A stretch of DNA of 15,942 nucleotides from CAZVYJ01 sp964631565 (GCA_964631565.1 CAZVYJ010000057.1:1-15942), one strand, 5' to 3'; positions 8,836 through 15,721 are shown, numbered from the stretch's first letter. Program-made: numbers and translations. Notes: generated by a model not told the origin, from the letters alone.

Positions 8836-8920
8836 CGGTAGGGGTGGGATTCGAACCCACGGTACCTTTCGGTACACCGGTTTTCAAGACCGGCTCCATC
8901 GGCCACTCGGACACCCTACC
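8836..8920 (-). tRNA. tRNA-Ser (anticodon UGA)
   Basis: Read on the minus strand, the 85-base gene folds into a complete class II cloverleaf. The acceptor stem GGTAGGG/CCCTACC is followed by discriminator G, the normal serine identity base. The anticodon stem CCGGT/ACCGG encloses CTTGAAA, giving anticodon TGA. A long variable arm (GTACC GAAA GGTAC) typical of serine tRNAs follows, and then the T arm GTGGG-TTCGAAT-CCCAC. The 3' CCA is not encoded, since TTT follows the discriminator. It stands alone between the GH51 gene and the aldolase gene. Confidence 0.95.
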
Positions 8921-8943
8921 GGGTCTGCTGCTTCAGTCGGTGC

Positions 8944-8972
8944 AATTTACAGCCGTGACCGCCCGAATTCAA
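8944..8972 (-). promoter_or_regulatory. Promoter-like sequence for tRNA-Ser
   Basis: On the minus strand TTGAAT (8967-8972) and TAAATT (8944-8949) are separated by exactly 17 bases. Each matches the sigma-70 consensus at four of six positions. Transcription would begin about 15 bases before the tRNA 5' end, a usual leader for a single tRNA gene. Confidence 0.4.
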
Positions 8973-9089
8973 TATTAAGACATCCGAATAACCGCAGAGA
9001 CACGCCCCTGTGGGCGCGAAATAAATGTCTGCCTTTGTCAGAAGACTTTTTCGGAAGCTGGAAGTTTTGCCGGCGGACTTTTGGGGAAC

Positions 9090-9914
9090 CTACCTCACAA
9101 GCATCTTGAAGGCCTCTGCCGAAGCAGCGCCGTCGTGAACGATTGCCCTGATAGCGGCTGTCATGCTGGTGACGTTGTCTCTCTGCCAGAGGTTTCTGCC
9201 TATGCATGCGCCGGCCGCTCCGCCCGCCATCGCGTCGGCGATCGAGTCGAGCAGATGCCGGTCGTCGCCGCTCTTGACGCCTCCGGCGATAACCACCGGC
9301 CGGGTCGCGGTAGACGTGACCGTTTTGAAACTTTCCACAGTGCCGGAGTAGTGCGTCTTTATCATGTCCGCGCCGATTTCCGCGCCGAGCCTGGACGCCA
9401 GCGCGATGTACTCGGCCCGCTTGTTCGCGTCGAGCTGTTCGGCGTTCTTGCCGTAGTGCTGCGCGAGTATCGGCTGGGGAATCATCTCTGCGACAAGCAG
9501 CACGCCGAACTCGCGGCAGTCCGCGGCCGCCTTGCCGAGCTTGGCAAGCAGGACGTCTTCGTTATCGGCGCCGACGAATACGTTGACGACAACCGCCTCG
9601 ACTCCCAGCCGGGCAGCCTCCGCGACGGAACTTATCAGATCGATGCGTTCCAGGTGCCCGCCGAGCCTTGTGTGCGTGCCGTCTATTCGCAGGATGACGG
9701 CCATCTCGCCCAGGTCGCCGGCTACCACTTCAAGCAGGCCGGGCGACAGCAGCACCGCATCGGCGCCGGCGGCGGCGACGGAACGGACCAGCTGCCTGGG
9801 ATTCTCCAGGCCGGCTATCGGACCGAAATAAAGAGAATGGTCAATGGGTACGATTACGGTTCGGCCGTTCTTCATCAGCCTGCGTGACCTGAGCACTTTA
9901 CCGGTATTAATCAT
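9090..9914 (-). CDS. DhnA-type class I aldolase (fructose-bisphosphate aldolase/DeoC-LacD superfamily)
   Basis: The 274-residue cytoplasmic enzyme belongs to the archaeal-type class I aldolase group, which includes DhnA fructose-bisphosphate aldolase, LsrF and 2-amino-3,7-dideoxyheptulosonate synthase. The Schiff-base lysine is K186 in GADMIKTHYSG. D25 in VPIDHS is the usual acid near strand 1, and VIAGGVK plus the C-terminal ACIGRNLWQR form the phosphate-binding loops. NVFVGADNE on the middle strands is also typical. The length is normal. The ATG at 9914 has only a weak upstream ribosome site. The regulator gene ends 66 bases upstream on the same strand, so the two are probably co-transcribed. 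The natural substrate could be a sugar bisphosphate or a keto-sugar phosphate; pairing with a GntR regulator favours a catabolic role over central glycolysis. Confidence 0.85.
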   Translation of the reverse strand: MINTGKVLRSRRLMKNGRTVIVPIDHSLYFGPIAGLENPRQLVRSVAAAGADAVLLSPGLLEVVAGDLGEMAVILRIDGTHTRLGGHLERIDLISSVAEAARLGVEAVVVNVFVGADNEDVLLAKLGKAAADCREFGVLLVAEMIPQPILAQHYGKNAEQLDANKRAEYIALASRLGAEIGADMIKTHYSGTVESFKTVTSTATRPVVIAGGVKSGDDRHLLDSIADAMAGGAAGACIGRNLWQRDNVTSMTAAIRAIVHDGAASAEAFKMLVR

Positions 9915-9980
9915 TTCAAACGCTCGATTCTTCGTCGACGGCGACGATAAGGTATGTTGATACTTTCGGCCTCGCTTCTG

Positions 9981-10793
9981 TTACTCCGAGCCGACGGCCG
10001 TCGGTATGAATGTCGTGATTTTTTTCTTCATCATGTCATCTTCCGATGTGGTCACTTCGAACAGCACCCTGTCCGACCTTGCCCTGTCGAAGTCCATCCA
10101 CAAGGGTTTGCCGTCGCTGCCGATGTTTATGGTCTGGAGGGCGAAAACGGGGGTCTTTTCGCTGATTCCCATGAGGTGAATGTCCAGAGGCGACGCCGGC
10201 TGGGCCTGCAGCCGCTGCCGGGACTCGTGAATCACCATGGAATACTTGTTCCGCAGAAGCGAGGTAAGGGACTGGTTGGCGAGATCCTCGTCGAGAATAC
10301 CGGGGCATGATTTGAAGGGGAGAAAAGTCACGACGTGACGTATGACGTTTTCCTTGATGCAGAGAAGCCTTTCTATTCGCACGACAAGTTCATTGGCGCC
10401 GAGGTGGAACTCGCGGCGTATATTGGGCGGAGCCGCACATACACTGGCGCTCAGCAGCTTGACCTGGAAATCAAGCCCTTTTGCCTGCCAGCCCTGATAT
10501 GTGCTTCGCCCGCCGGGAGTAAGCGTTCCTTCCACCAGTTTTGGGCATGCTACGAAAGTGCCTTTGCCGTGCTCTTTGCGAAGAAAGCCCTCCTCCACCA
10601 GATTCGCCAGGGCCTGCCGGATAGTGGGGCGGCTGACGCCGAACTCCGTGCACAGGTCACGTTCAGACGAGATAGCCTGCCCCTCGCTCCACAGGCCGCT
10701 TTCGACTCGGTCCTGCAGGATGAGCTGTATCTGATAATATTTCGCTACCGGCGTGGCGCGCCTTATATGCGATGTCTTGGATTTGGTCATCAT
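9981..10793 (-). CDS. GntR family transcriptional regulator, HutC/UTRA type
   Basis: The product of about 270 residues is a one-component repressor or activator. The N-terminal winged helix-turn-helix is clear: YYQIQLILQDRVESGLW, then SSERDLCTEFGVSRPTIRQALANL as the recognition helix region, then GFLRKEHGKGTFVA. The rest (about residues 100-265) has the length and pattern of a UTRA ligand-binding domain, with VRIERLLCIKENV and PVFALQTINI. Relatives sense small sugars, sugar phosphates, histidine-pathway acids or fatty acyl compounds. The frame also allows a GTG at 10811 and an ATG at 10796; the ATG codons at 10793 or 10790 are preferred because GGGAG lies 5-8 bases upstream. It lies upstream of the aldolase gene and divergent from the URO-D/GH20 operon, so control of both is likely. 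Autoregulation is suggested by repeated TTACCA words at its promoter. Confidence 0.85.
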   Translation of the reverse strand: MMTKSKTSHIRRATPVAKYYQIQLILQDRVESGLWSEGQAISSERDLCTEFGVSRPTIRQALANLVEEGFLRKEHGKGTFVACPKLVEGTLTPGGRSTYQGWQAKGLDFQVKLLSASVCAAPPNIRREFHLGANELVVRIERLLCIKENVIRHVVTFLPFKSCPGILDEDLANQSLTSLLRNKYSMVIHESRQRLQAQPASPLDIHLMGISEKTPVFALQTINIGSDGKPLWMDFDRARSDRVLFEVTTSEDDMMKKKITTFIPTAVGSE

Positions 10794-10826
10794 CATTGCT
10801 CCCAAGTGCACGTTGTTACAATATAA

Positions 10827-10873
10827 TTACCACATTTCTGACCAGTTTACCAGAGGCATTAAATAACTGTCAA
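10827..10873 (-). promoter_or_regulatory. Promoter and possible autoregulatory operator of the GntR gene
   Basis: On the minus strand a perfect -35 box TTGACA (10868-10873) is followed after 18 bases by TAAACT (10844-10849), preceded by TG one base earlier as in an extended -10 element. On the plus strand TTACCA occurs at 10827 and 10847, exactly 20 bases apart, or two helical turns, with another ACCAG at 10841. The minus-strand word AACTGGTCAGA overlapping the -10 box resembles one half of the known FadR operator, from the same superfamily. The promoter call is fair; the operator is inferred from repetition. Confidence 0.45.
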
Positions 10874-11084
10874 TAATAACCGGGGTCAATCGTGAGAATG
10901 GGGCGTAAATTGTTTTTCGGCTTTTCGGCGAACCTTCATTTCTCAACTTATCGTCCGATTTTAGGGGTACTTACGAGTGTGACGACCCGGCAGACCGAAT
11001 CCTGCGAATATGATCAATCCGCATATTACATCCGGCTTCGGCTTCCGATTATAAAAAATATTCGCCCCCTGTGTGAAAGGATGG

Positions 11085-11115
11085 TTGACATTAAAAAAAT
11101 CAGTGGTGATATAAT
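11085..11115 (+). promoter_or_regulatory. Consensus sigma-70-like promoter of the URO-D/GH20 operon
   Basis: A perfect TTGACA (11085-11090) and a perfect TATAAT (11110-11115) are separated by 19 bases, slightly longer than the ideal 17. Transcription would start near 11122, giving a leader of about 120 bases before the URO-D gene. TTACCAGA (11118-11125) covers the predicted start site and matches the word at the divergent promoter. Confidence 0.6.
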
Positions 11116-11124
11116 GCTTACCAG

Positions 11125-11149
11125 AAACAATCCGGGAAAAGGATTGTTT
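11125..11149. repeat. 9-bp inverted repeat in the operon leader
   Basis: AAACAATCC (11125-11133) and GGATTGTTT (11141-11149) are perfect inverted copies separated by 7 bases. The repeat begins 10 bases after the -10 box. As DNA it is well placed for a repressor site; as RNA it would form a stem at the very 5' end of the transcript ending in a short T-run (TTTTAC), like a small attenuator. Either role is inference. Confidence 0.5.
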
Positions 11150-11243
11150 TACAGTATTGTCCGGGACTTCCCGGCAGCCGTTTCCGGCAGCGTTGCGGCA
11201 AGTTGAAAATTTTACAGTTCAATACCGAATATCGGGAGATGTT

Positions 11244-12320
11244 ATGACACCCAGAGAGCGTACCAGGACCGTGTTGAAAAAAAACGTGCCGGACAGGCTG
11301 CCGCGAGAAATCAAGCTGACCCCTCCGCTTCAGGAGACATTCGAGAAACAGACAGGCGCGAAGGATGTCGCGCTTTTTTACGACCTGGAAGTGCGTGAAG
11401 TATATTTCAGGCTGCCGAAGGTCATTCCTGACTTCAGCAGATACTACGGCGACAACGTGCCGCCCATGCCCAATCCTCGCGGCTGGGAGGTCGGTGAGTG
11501 GGGCGTAGGACAAAGGCCCGGCTCGATGCTGCACTTCATTCACATCGAAAACCCGATGAAAAACATCACCAGCCTGTCGGAGCTGAAGAAGTATCCGTTC
11601 CCTGACATGACGGCCGCCGACCGCCACGAACATCTTGAAGCCGAGGTCGCCTCGCTGCACGACGACGAGCTGTTCGTAATCGGCTACATGGAGTGGACGA
11701 TATTCGAGATTGCCTGGCATATGCGAGGCATGGAGCAGCTGTTCGTCGATATGACGTTTGATCCCGCTTTCGCTGAATATCTGCTTGAGCGGATAACGGC
11801 TGTCCGCTGCTTCCAGGCTAAACGGTTCGCCGAAGCCGGCGTCGACATGATCCGCATCGGCGACGACCTCGGAACGCAGCGGGCGATGCTGATGTCGCCC
11901 GAGACATATCGCGCGTGGTTCAAGCCGAGACACGGCCGGGTCATCGAGGCGGCCAGGAATGTCAACCCTGGCATCGATATCCAGTATCACAGCGACGGCA
12001 ACTGCTGGGATGTCATCGGCGACCTTGTCGATATAGGTGTGACGGTGCTGAACCCGGTTCAGCCGGAATGCCTCGACCTCAAGAAAGTCAAACGCGAGTT
12101 CGGCCGCGACCTGTGCTTCTGGGGCGGCATCGGCACGCAGACGACTATGCCGTTCTGCCGACCTCGCGAAGTTTACAAAAAGGTGCAGGAAACCGTGGAC
12201 ATCCTGGGCCCGACCGGAGGCTTCGTGCCGAGCCCCACGCACGTTCTCGAACCGGAAGTGCCGTGGGACAACGTCGAGGCGTACCTGAAGGCGGCGGAAG
12301 AATATCGTTTTCGCGGCTGA
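11244..12320 (+). CDS. URO-D family protein (uroporphyrinogen decarboxylase/corrinoid methyltransferase fold), not HemE
   Basis: The 358-residue cytoplasmic protein has the URO-D fold that covers HemE and the MtaA/MtbA-type cobamide methyltransferases. Family features include GYMEWTIFEIAWHMRGMEQ, GVDMIRIGDDLGTQ, MSPETYRAWFKP, YHSDGN and FWGGIGTQ. The N-terminal MRQAGR-type signature of true HemE is missing, so heme synthesis is unlikely. Methyltransferase members bind zinc through His-x-Cys and a later Cys; here the place reads H249-S-D251, with C254 three residues later, so the usual zinc site is altered. The ATG has GGGAG 5 bases upstream; the open frame before it has no support. First gene of a plus-strand operon with two GH20 genes and another URO-D-like gene. 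Demethylation or decarboxylation of a released sugar derivative is possible, but no substrate is known. Confidence 0.8.
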   Translation: MTPRERTRTVLKKNVPDRLPREIKLTPPLQETFEKQTGAKDVALFYDLEVREVYFRLPKVIPDFSRYYGDNVPPMPNPRGWEVGEWGVGQRPGSMLHFIHIENPMKNITSLSELKKYPFPDMTAADRHEHLEAEVASLHDDELFVIGYMEWTIFEIAWHMRGMEQLFVDMTFDPAFAEYLLERITAVRCFQAKRFAEAGVDMIRIGDDLGTQRAMLMSPETYRAWFKPRHGRVIEAARNVNPGIDIQYHSDGNCWDVIGDLVDIGVTVLNPVQPECLDLKKVKREFGRDLCFWGGIGTQTTMPFCRPREVYKKVQETVDILGPTGGFVPSPTHVLEPEVPWDNVEAYLKAAEEYRFRG

Positions 12321-12369
12321 TGGCCGATTCTCCGTAGCTTTAACAAACAAAGAACAGGAACCCACAGTC

Positions 12370-13977
12370 ATGATTAATACGGACAGCCGAAAGGATGTTG
12401 CCATGCCATACAGCGTGCCATGCAGCATGTATTCAATCGTTGTCTGCGTCGGTTTCTGGGGAATACTCTGCAGCGTCTCATTCGCCCAGACGCAGCTGAA
12501 GGAGCTTCGCCTTATTCCTTGGCCGGCCGAGATAGAAGCGAAGGATGGCGATTTTACTCCCGCCGGCGAGCTGGTTATCGCAGTTGTGGAAGACGACGCA
12601 GTCTCCAAAGAAATCGCCGAAACATTGGCTGAGGATCTGAAGGCCCTCAAGTTCAAAGCGACAGTGAAGGCCGGCGATGCGCCAAATGGGGCCATCAGCA
12701 TCAAAATCATAGAAGACGAATCCATGGGGTCCGAGGCGTACAGGCTTGAAGTCGCCGACATCGGAATATCCATCATCGCATCCGAGGGCGACGGGTTATT
12801 CTGGGGCACACGGACTGCGCTTCAGCTGCTGGCGGCTGGCCCGGACAAATCCGTGCCGTGCCTTTCCATCAAGGACAAGCCGCAATTTACGCATCGCGGC
12901 CTGCTGCTGGACCCGGCCAGAAACTTCCACACCATGGACTTCCTGCTGGAGACGGTCAAAAATCTTTCTGCGTACAAGATGAACCGGCTGCAGATTCACT
13001 TCTCCGATAACGATGGTTATCGTCTGCCCAGCAAGAAGTTCCCCAAGCTACCGACGGTTGCAGCGAACGGCCAGCGCATGCATTACACCGAAGAGGAAAT
13101 CGCCAAACTGGTTGCTATGGCGAAGAAATACCACGTTACTATTGTTCCGGAAGTTGAGATGCCCGGCCATGCCCGTGGGCTTACCGCCGCGATACCGGAA
13201 CTGCGGTGCAATCCAAAGATCGACTCCAACGAGGTCTGCATAGGCAGCGAAGAATCATACAAGATTCTTCAGGGCATCATTGAAGAAGTCATGGAGATGA
13301 TACCCGGCCCTTACTGGCACCTCGGCGGCGACGAGACGAACCACGGCATGTGGATAAACTGCCCGCAGTGCAAGGCGAAGATGGCGGCCGAAGGGTTCAA
13401 GGACACTTCCGAGCTGTATAACTATTTTCTCAATCGCATGAACAGGTTTGTAAGGAGCAAGGGCAGGCAGATGATGGTGTGGGACGGCTTCGACCCGTAC
13501 ATCAAGCCCGTTGTCGACAAGAATATCATCGTGTATCCGTTCGACATCAATCTGCGGAAGAACTGCCGGCCGATGGATTACCTCGATAACGGATATACCG
13601 TGGTCAACACGTCATGGAAGCCGCTTTACGTCGTCTGTCACATGTACGTCGCCACACCGCAGGAACTGGCTGACTGGAATGTGTTCCAGTTCAAGAGCTA
13701 TCACGACGACGGCAAGTTCGGAGTGTACCCGATGACCGGGCCGTGGGAGGTCGAGCCGACCAGCAAGGTCCTCGGCGCGCAGATGTGCTCGTGGGATCTG
13801 CCGAACGATCAGAAATTCCTGCCGGGCTGGCTGTTCAACATAGGCCCGGCCGTCGAGAATAAATACAACATAAAGCCGGCGCCGCGCATTCAGCTTGTTT
13901 CAGAGCGGCTGTGGACAGGTTCGGTGACGAAGCCCGAAGACCTTCTCCGCCGCGCCGGCGTAAAACCGGATAAATAA
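12370..13977 (+). CDS. Secreted GH20-type beta-N-acetylhexosaminidase, copy A
   Basis: The 535-residue product probably removes terminal N-acetylhexosamine residues from glycans outside the cytoplasm. A Sec signal peptide ends near SVSFA-QTQ. A GH20b-type N-terminal domain (RLIPWPAEI, EIAETLAEDLKAL, YRLEVADIGISI, FWGTRTALQLL) is followed by the barrel from HRGLLLDPARNFHTM. The catalytic pair is D321-E322 in HLGGDETNHGMW, with CPQC directly after. SDNDGYRL and VPEVEMPGH are further GH20 signatures, and ERLWTG closes the domain. The length is typical. The ATG at 12370 has AGGAA 9-10 bases upstream and gives a signal peptide with positive residues; ATG 12403 has a better-spaced AAAGGA and cannot be excluded. 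It follows the URO-D gene after 49 bases and is followed after 45 bases by a close paralogue. Confidence 0.85.
   Translation: MINTDSRKDVAMPYSVPCSMYSIVVCVGFWGILCSVSFAQTQLKELRLIPWPAEIEAKDGDFTPAGELVIAVVEDDAVSKEIAETLAEDLKALKFKATVKAGDAPNGAISIKIIEDESMGSEAYRLEVADIGISIIASEGDGLFWGTRTALQLLAAGPDKSVPCLSIKDKPQFTHRGLLLDPARNFHTMDFLLETVKNLSAYKMNRLQIHFSDNDGYRLPSKKFPKLPTVAANGQRMHYTEEEIAKLVAMAKKYHVTIVPEVEMPGHARGLTAAIPELRCNPKIDSNEVCIGSEESYKILQGIIEEVMEMIPGPYWHLGGDETNHGMWINCPQCKAKMAAEGFKDTSELYNYFLNRMNRFVRSKGRQMMVWDGFDPYIKPVVDKNIIVYPFDINLRKNCRPMDYLDNGYTVVNTSWKPLYVVCHMYVATPQELADWNVFQFKSYHDDGKFGVYPMTGPWEVEPTSKVLGAQMCSWDLPNDQKFLPGWLFNIGPAVENKYNIKPAPRIQLVSERLWTGSVTKPEDLLRRAGVKPDK
12469..13049 (+). repeat. Near-identical half of the duplicated GH20 gene, copy A
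   Basis: This segment, from the end of the signal peptide to the LPSKKFPKL codons, aligns without gaps to 14086-14666 at a constant offset of 1617 bases. It includes identical runs of about 50 bases around ATTGGCTGAGGATCTG and AAAATCATAGAAGACG. Downstream the two genes still align but differ far more, including at synonymous sites. It is one member of a tandem duplication in which the first half seems more recently homogenised. Confidence 0.8.
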
Positions 13978-14022
13978 CGTTAAAATGTCAGCACGAAAAC
14001 AGGCCGGATGGGAGAACAGACT

Positions 14023-15669
14023 ATGTTCACGTCCATGTCATACAGGTTGGGTTCAATTGCAGGCATCGCATTTGTATGTCTTTTTTGCAGCGTCTCATGC
14101 GCCCAGACGCAGCTGAAGGAGCTTCGCCTTATTCCCTGGCCGGCCGAGATAGAAGCAAGGGACGGCGATTTTACTCCCGCCGGTGAACTGGTTATCGCCA
14201 TTGTGGAAAACGACGCAGTTTCCAAAGAAATCGCCGAAACATTGGCTGAGGATCTGAAGGCCCTCAAGTTCAAGGCGACGGTGAAGGCCGGCGATGCGCC
14301 CAAGGGAGCCGTCAGCATCAAAATCATAGAAGACGAATCCATGGGGTCCGAGGCGTACAGGCTTGAAATCGCCGACATCGGAATATCCATCATCGCGTCC
14401 GGAGGCGACGGGCTGTTCTGGGGCACGCGGACCGCGCTTCAGCTGCTGGCTGCCGGTCCGAACAAATCGGTGCCATGCCTTTCCATCAAAGACAAGCCGC
14501 AGTTCACCTATCGCGCCCTGCTGATAGACCCGGCCAGAAGTTTCCACACCATGAACTTTCTGCTGGAGACGGTCAAAAACCTTTCTGCGTACAAGATGAA
14601 CCGGCTGCAGATTCACTTCTGTGACAACGAAGGCTATCGCCTGCCCAGCAAAAAGTTCCCCAAGCTGCCAAGCGTGGATGCCGAGGGCAAGCCGCTTCAT
14701 TACACGGAAAAAGAAATTGCCGAGCTGGTTGCGACGGCCAGGAAGTATCACGTCACGATAATTCCGGAAATCGAGATGTTCGCCCATGCCGGCCGGCTGA
14801 CCGCCGTGCTGCCTGAACTGCGGGGCAATCCGCAGGCGCCGTGTTCCGAGGTCTGCATCGGAAGCAAGGAGGCGGCCAAGACACTCGAGGCCCTTATGTC
14901 AGAAGTTATGGATATGATCCCCGGGCCTTACTTTCACGTCGGAGGCGACGAGGCCCGCAGCGCATCCTGGCGGGATTGTCCGACATGCCAGAAGCGGATA
15001 GCCGACGAAGGACTCCAGAGCCTGCCCGGTTTATACAATTTCACCGTTAACAACCTTAACAAGTTCGTGAAATCCAAGGGCAGGCAGTTGATAGTATGGG
15101 AAGCATTCGACCCGAAGGGCGATCCGGTCTATCATCCGCACGCCACCATGGAGCCGCCGGCTCCGCAGGAAACTATCAATACCAAGGGCCGCACCGTTAC
15201 CGTCGACAAGGATGTAATCGTCATTGTCGCCGACATCAACCTGCGGATCGGCACCCGGCCGATGGACTATCTCGACGCCGGGTACACCATAATAAACGCT
15301 TCGTGGAAGCCGCTGTACGTCGTGCCCAACATGAGCGTGGCCAGTGCCGCCGACCTGGCTGCATGGGACGTCTTCCAGTTCAAGAGCTTTCACGACGACG
15401 GTAAAATCGGCGCATACCCTATGGACAAGCCGTGGGTCATCAAACCGACGCCCAGGGTTATCGGAGCGCAGATGTGTTCATGGGACCCGGTTAGCCACCA
15501 GAGCTATCTGCCGGGCTGGCTGTTCAATATCGGGCCGGAAGTGGCGAATCCATGGCACATCAAACCTGCACCGCGAGTGCAGATTGTTGCGGAGCGGCTG
15601 TGGACAGGCTCGGTGACGAAGCCCGACGACCTCCTTCGCCGCGCAGGCGTGGAGAAGGAGAAACAATAA
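14023..15669 (+). CDS. Secreted GH20-type beta-N-acetylhexosaminidase, copy B, with a 24-residue insertion
   Basis: The 548-residue tandem paralogue of copy A has the same order: signal peptide ending SVSCA-QTQ, GH20b-type domain, then barrel. The catalytic pair is D309-E310 in HVGGDEARSASW, followed by CPTC. The N-terminal half is nearly identical to copy A, while the catalytic half is more divergent: HLGGDETNHG becomes HVGGDEARSA, and EVEMPGHARG becomes EIEMFAHAGR. Between FDP and DKDVIV, copy B has 30 residues where copy A has 6, a proline-rich stretch near VYHPHATMEPPAP. The two enzymes may therefore differ in substrate. The ATG at 14023 is preferred over 14008 because GGGAG lies 8 bases before it and it gives a signal peptide of the same length as the alternative start of copy A. 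Cys replaces Phe at the signal cleavage region, but a lipobox is not convincing. Confidence 0.83.
   Translation: MFTSMSYRLGSIAGIAFVCLFCSVSCAQTQLKELRLIPWPAEIEARDGDFTPAGELVIAIVENDAVSKEIAETLAEDLKALKFKATVKAGDAPKGAVSIKIIEDESMGSEAYRLEIADIGISIIASGGDGLFWGTRTALQLLAAGPNKSVPCLSIKDKPQFTYRALLIDPARSFHTMNFLLETVKNLSAYKMNRLQIHFCDNEGYRLPSKKFPKLPSVDAEGKPLHYTEKEIAELVATARKYHVTIIPEIEMFAHAGRLTAVLPELRGNPQAPCSEVCIGSKEAAKTLEALMSEVMDMIPGPYFHVGGDEARSASWRDCPTCQKRIADEGLQSLPGLYNFTVNNLNKFVKSKGRQLIVWEAFDPKGDPVYHPHATMEPPAPQETINTKGRTVTVDKDVIVIVADINLRIGTRPMDYLDAGYTIINASWKPLYVVPNMSVASAADLAAWDVFQFKSFHDDGKIGAYPMDKPWVIKPTPRVIGAQMCSWDPVSHQSYLPGWLFNIGPEVANPWHIKPAPRVQIVAERLWTGSVTKPDDLLRRAGVEKEKQ
14086..14666 (+). repeat. Near-identical half of the duplicated GH20 gene, copy B
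   Basis: This is the partner of 12469-13049, co-linear and without gaps. The flanking signal-peptide codons upstream are not similar between the copies, so the similarity begins abruptly at TGCAGCGTCTCAT. It fades after the CCCCAAGCT codons. Confidence 0.8.
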
Positions 15670-15721
15670 GTTTCAGACGGTCTTTGCATCGACTGGTTAT
15701 TTTGACAGATTGGAACCCACA

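Larger units (their letters stand above)
10794..11243. other. Divergent intergenic region between the GntR regulator and the URO-D/GH20 operon
   Basis: This 450-base non-coding stretch is richer in A+T than its flanks. It holds a promoter candidate for each direction, TTACCA words near both, a 9-bp inverted repeat at 11125-11149 and a smaller one at 11161-11174 (CCGGGA-CT-TCCCGG). The bases from about 10880 to 11080 show no clear gene or motif. An open plus-strand frame from 10892 to 11206 has no recognisable protein features and overlaps the promoter. Confidence 0.6.

Noticed and set aside
8836..8920. The tRNA gene as an integration site for a mobile element
   Set aside because: No integrase gene, no repeated tRNA 3' end and no phage-like genes are visible on either side within the window.
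9003..9016. CGCCC/GGGCG hairpin after the aldolase gene as a terminator
   Set aside because: The stem is strong but no T-run follows on the minus strand, and a nearby TTTTT is on the wrong side and strand.
10892..11206. A 104-codon plus-strand frame in the divergent intergenic region
   Set aside because: No ribosome site, no recognisable protein features, and it would overlap a consensus promoter and the 9-bp inverted repeat. The region reads better as regulatory DNA.
11244..12320. Assignment of the URO-D gene as hemE
   Set aside because: The characteristic N-terminal MRQAGR-type signature is missing and the operon context is glycan breakdown, not heme synthesis.
11118..12809. A 563-codon open frame on the minus strand
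   Set aside because: It lies antisense to the URO-D gene and GH20 copy A, both of which have clear family motifs. Its sequence has no recognisable domain and its open state follows from the codon bias of the sense genes. Similar minus-strand peptides within both GH20 copies arise from the duplication itself.
12370..15669. The GH20 repeat as a transposon or composite element
   Set aside because: There is no transposase, no terminal inverted repeat and no target duplication. A simple tandem gene duplication explains the similarity.
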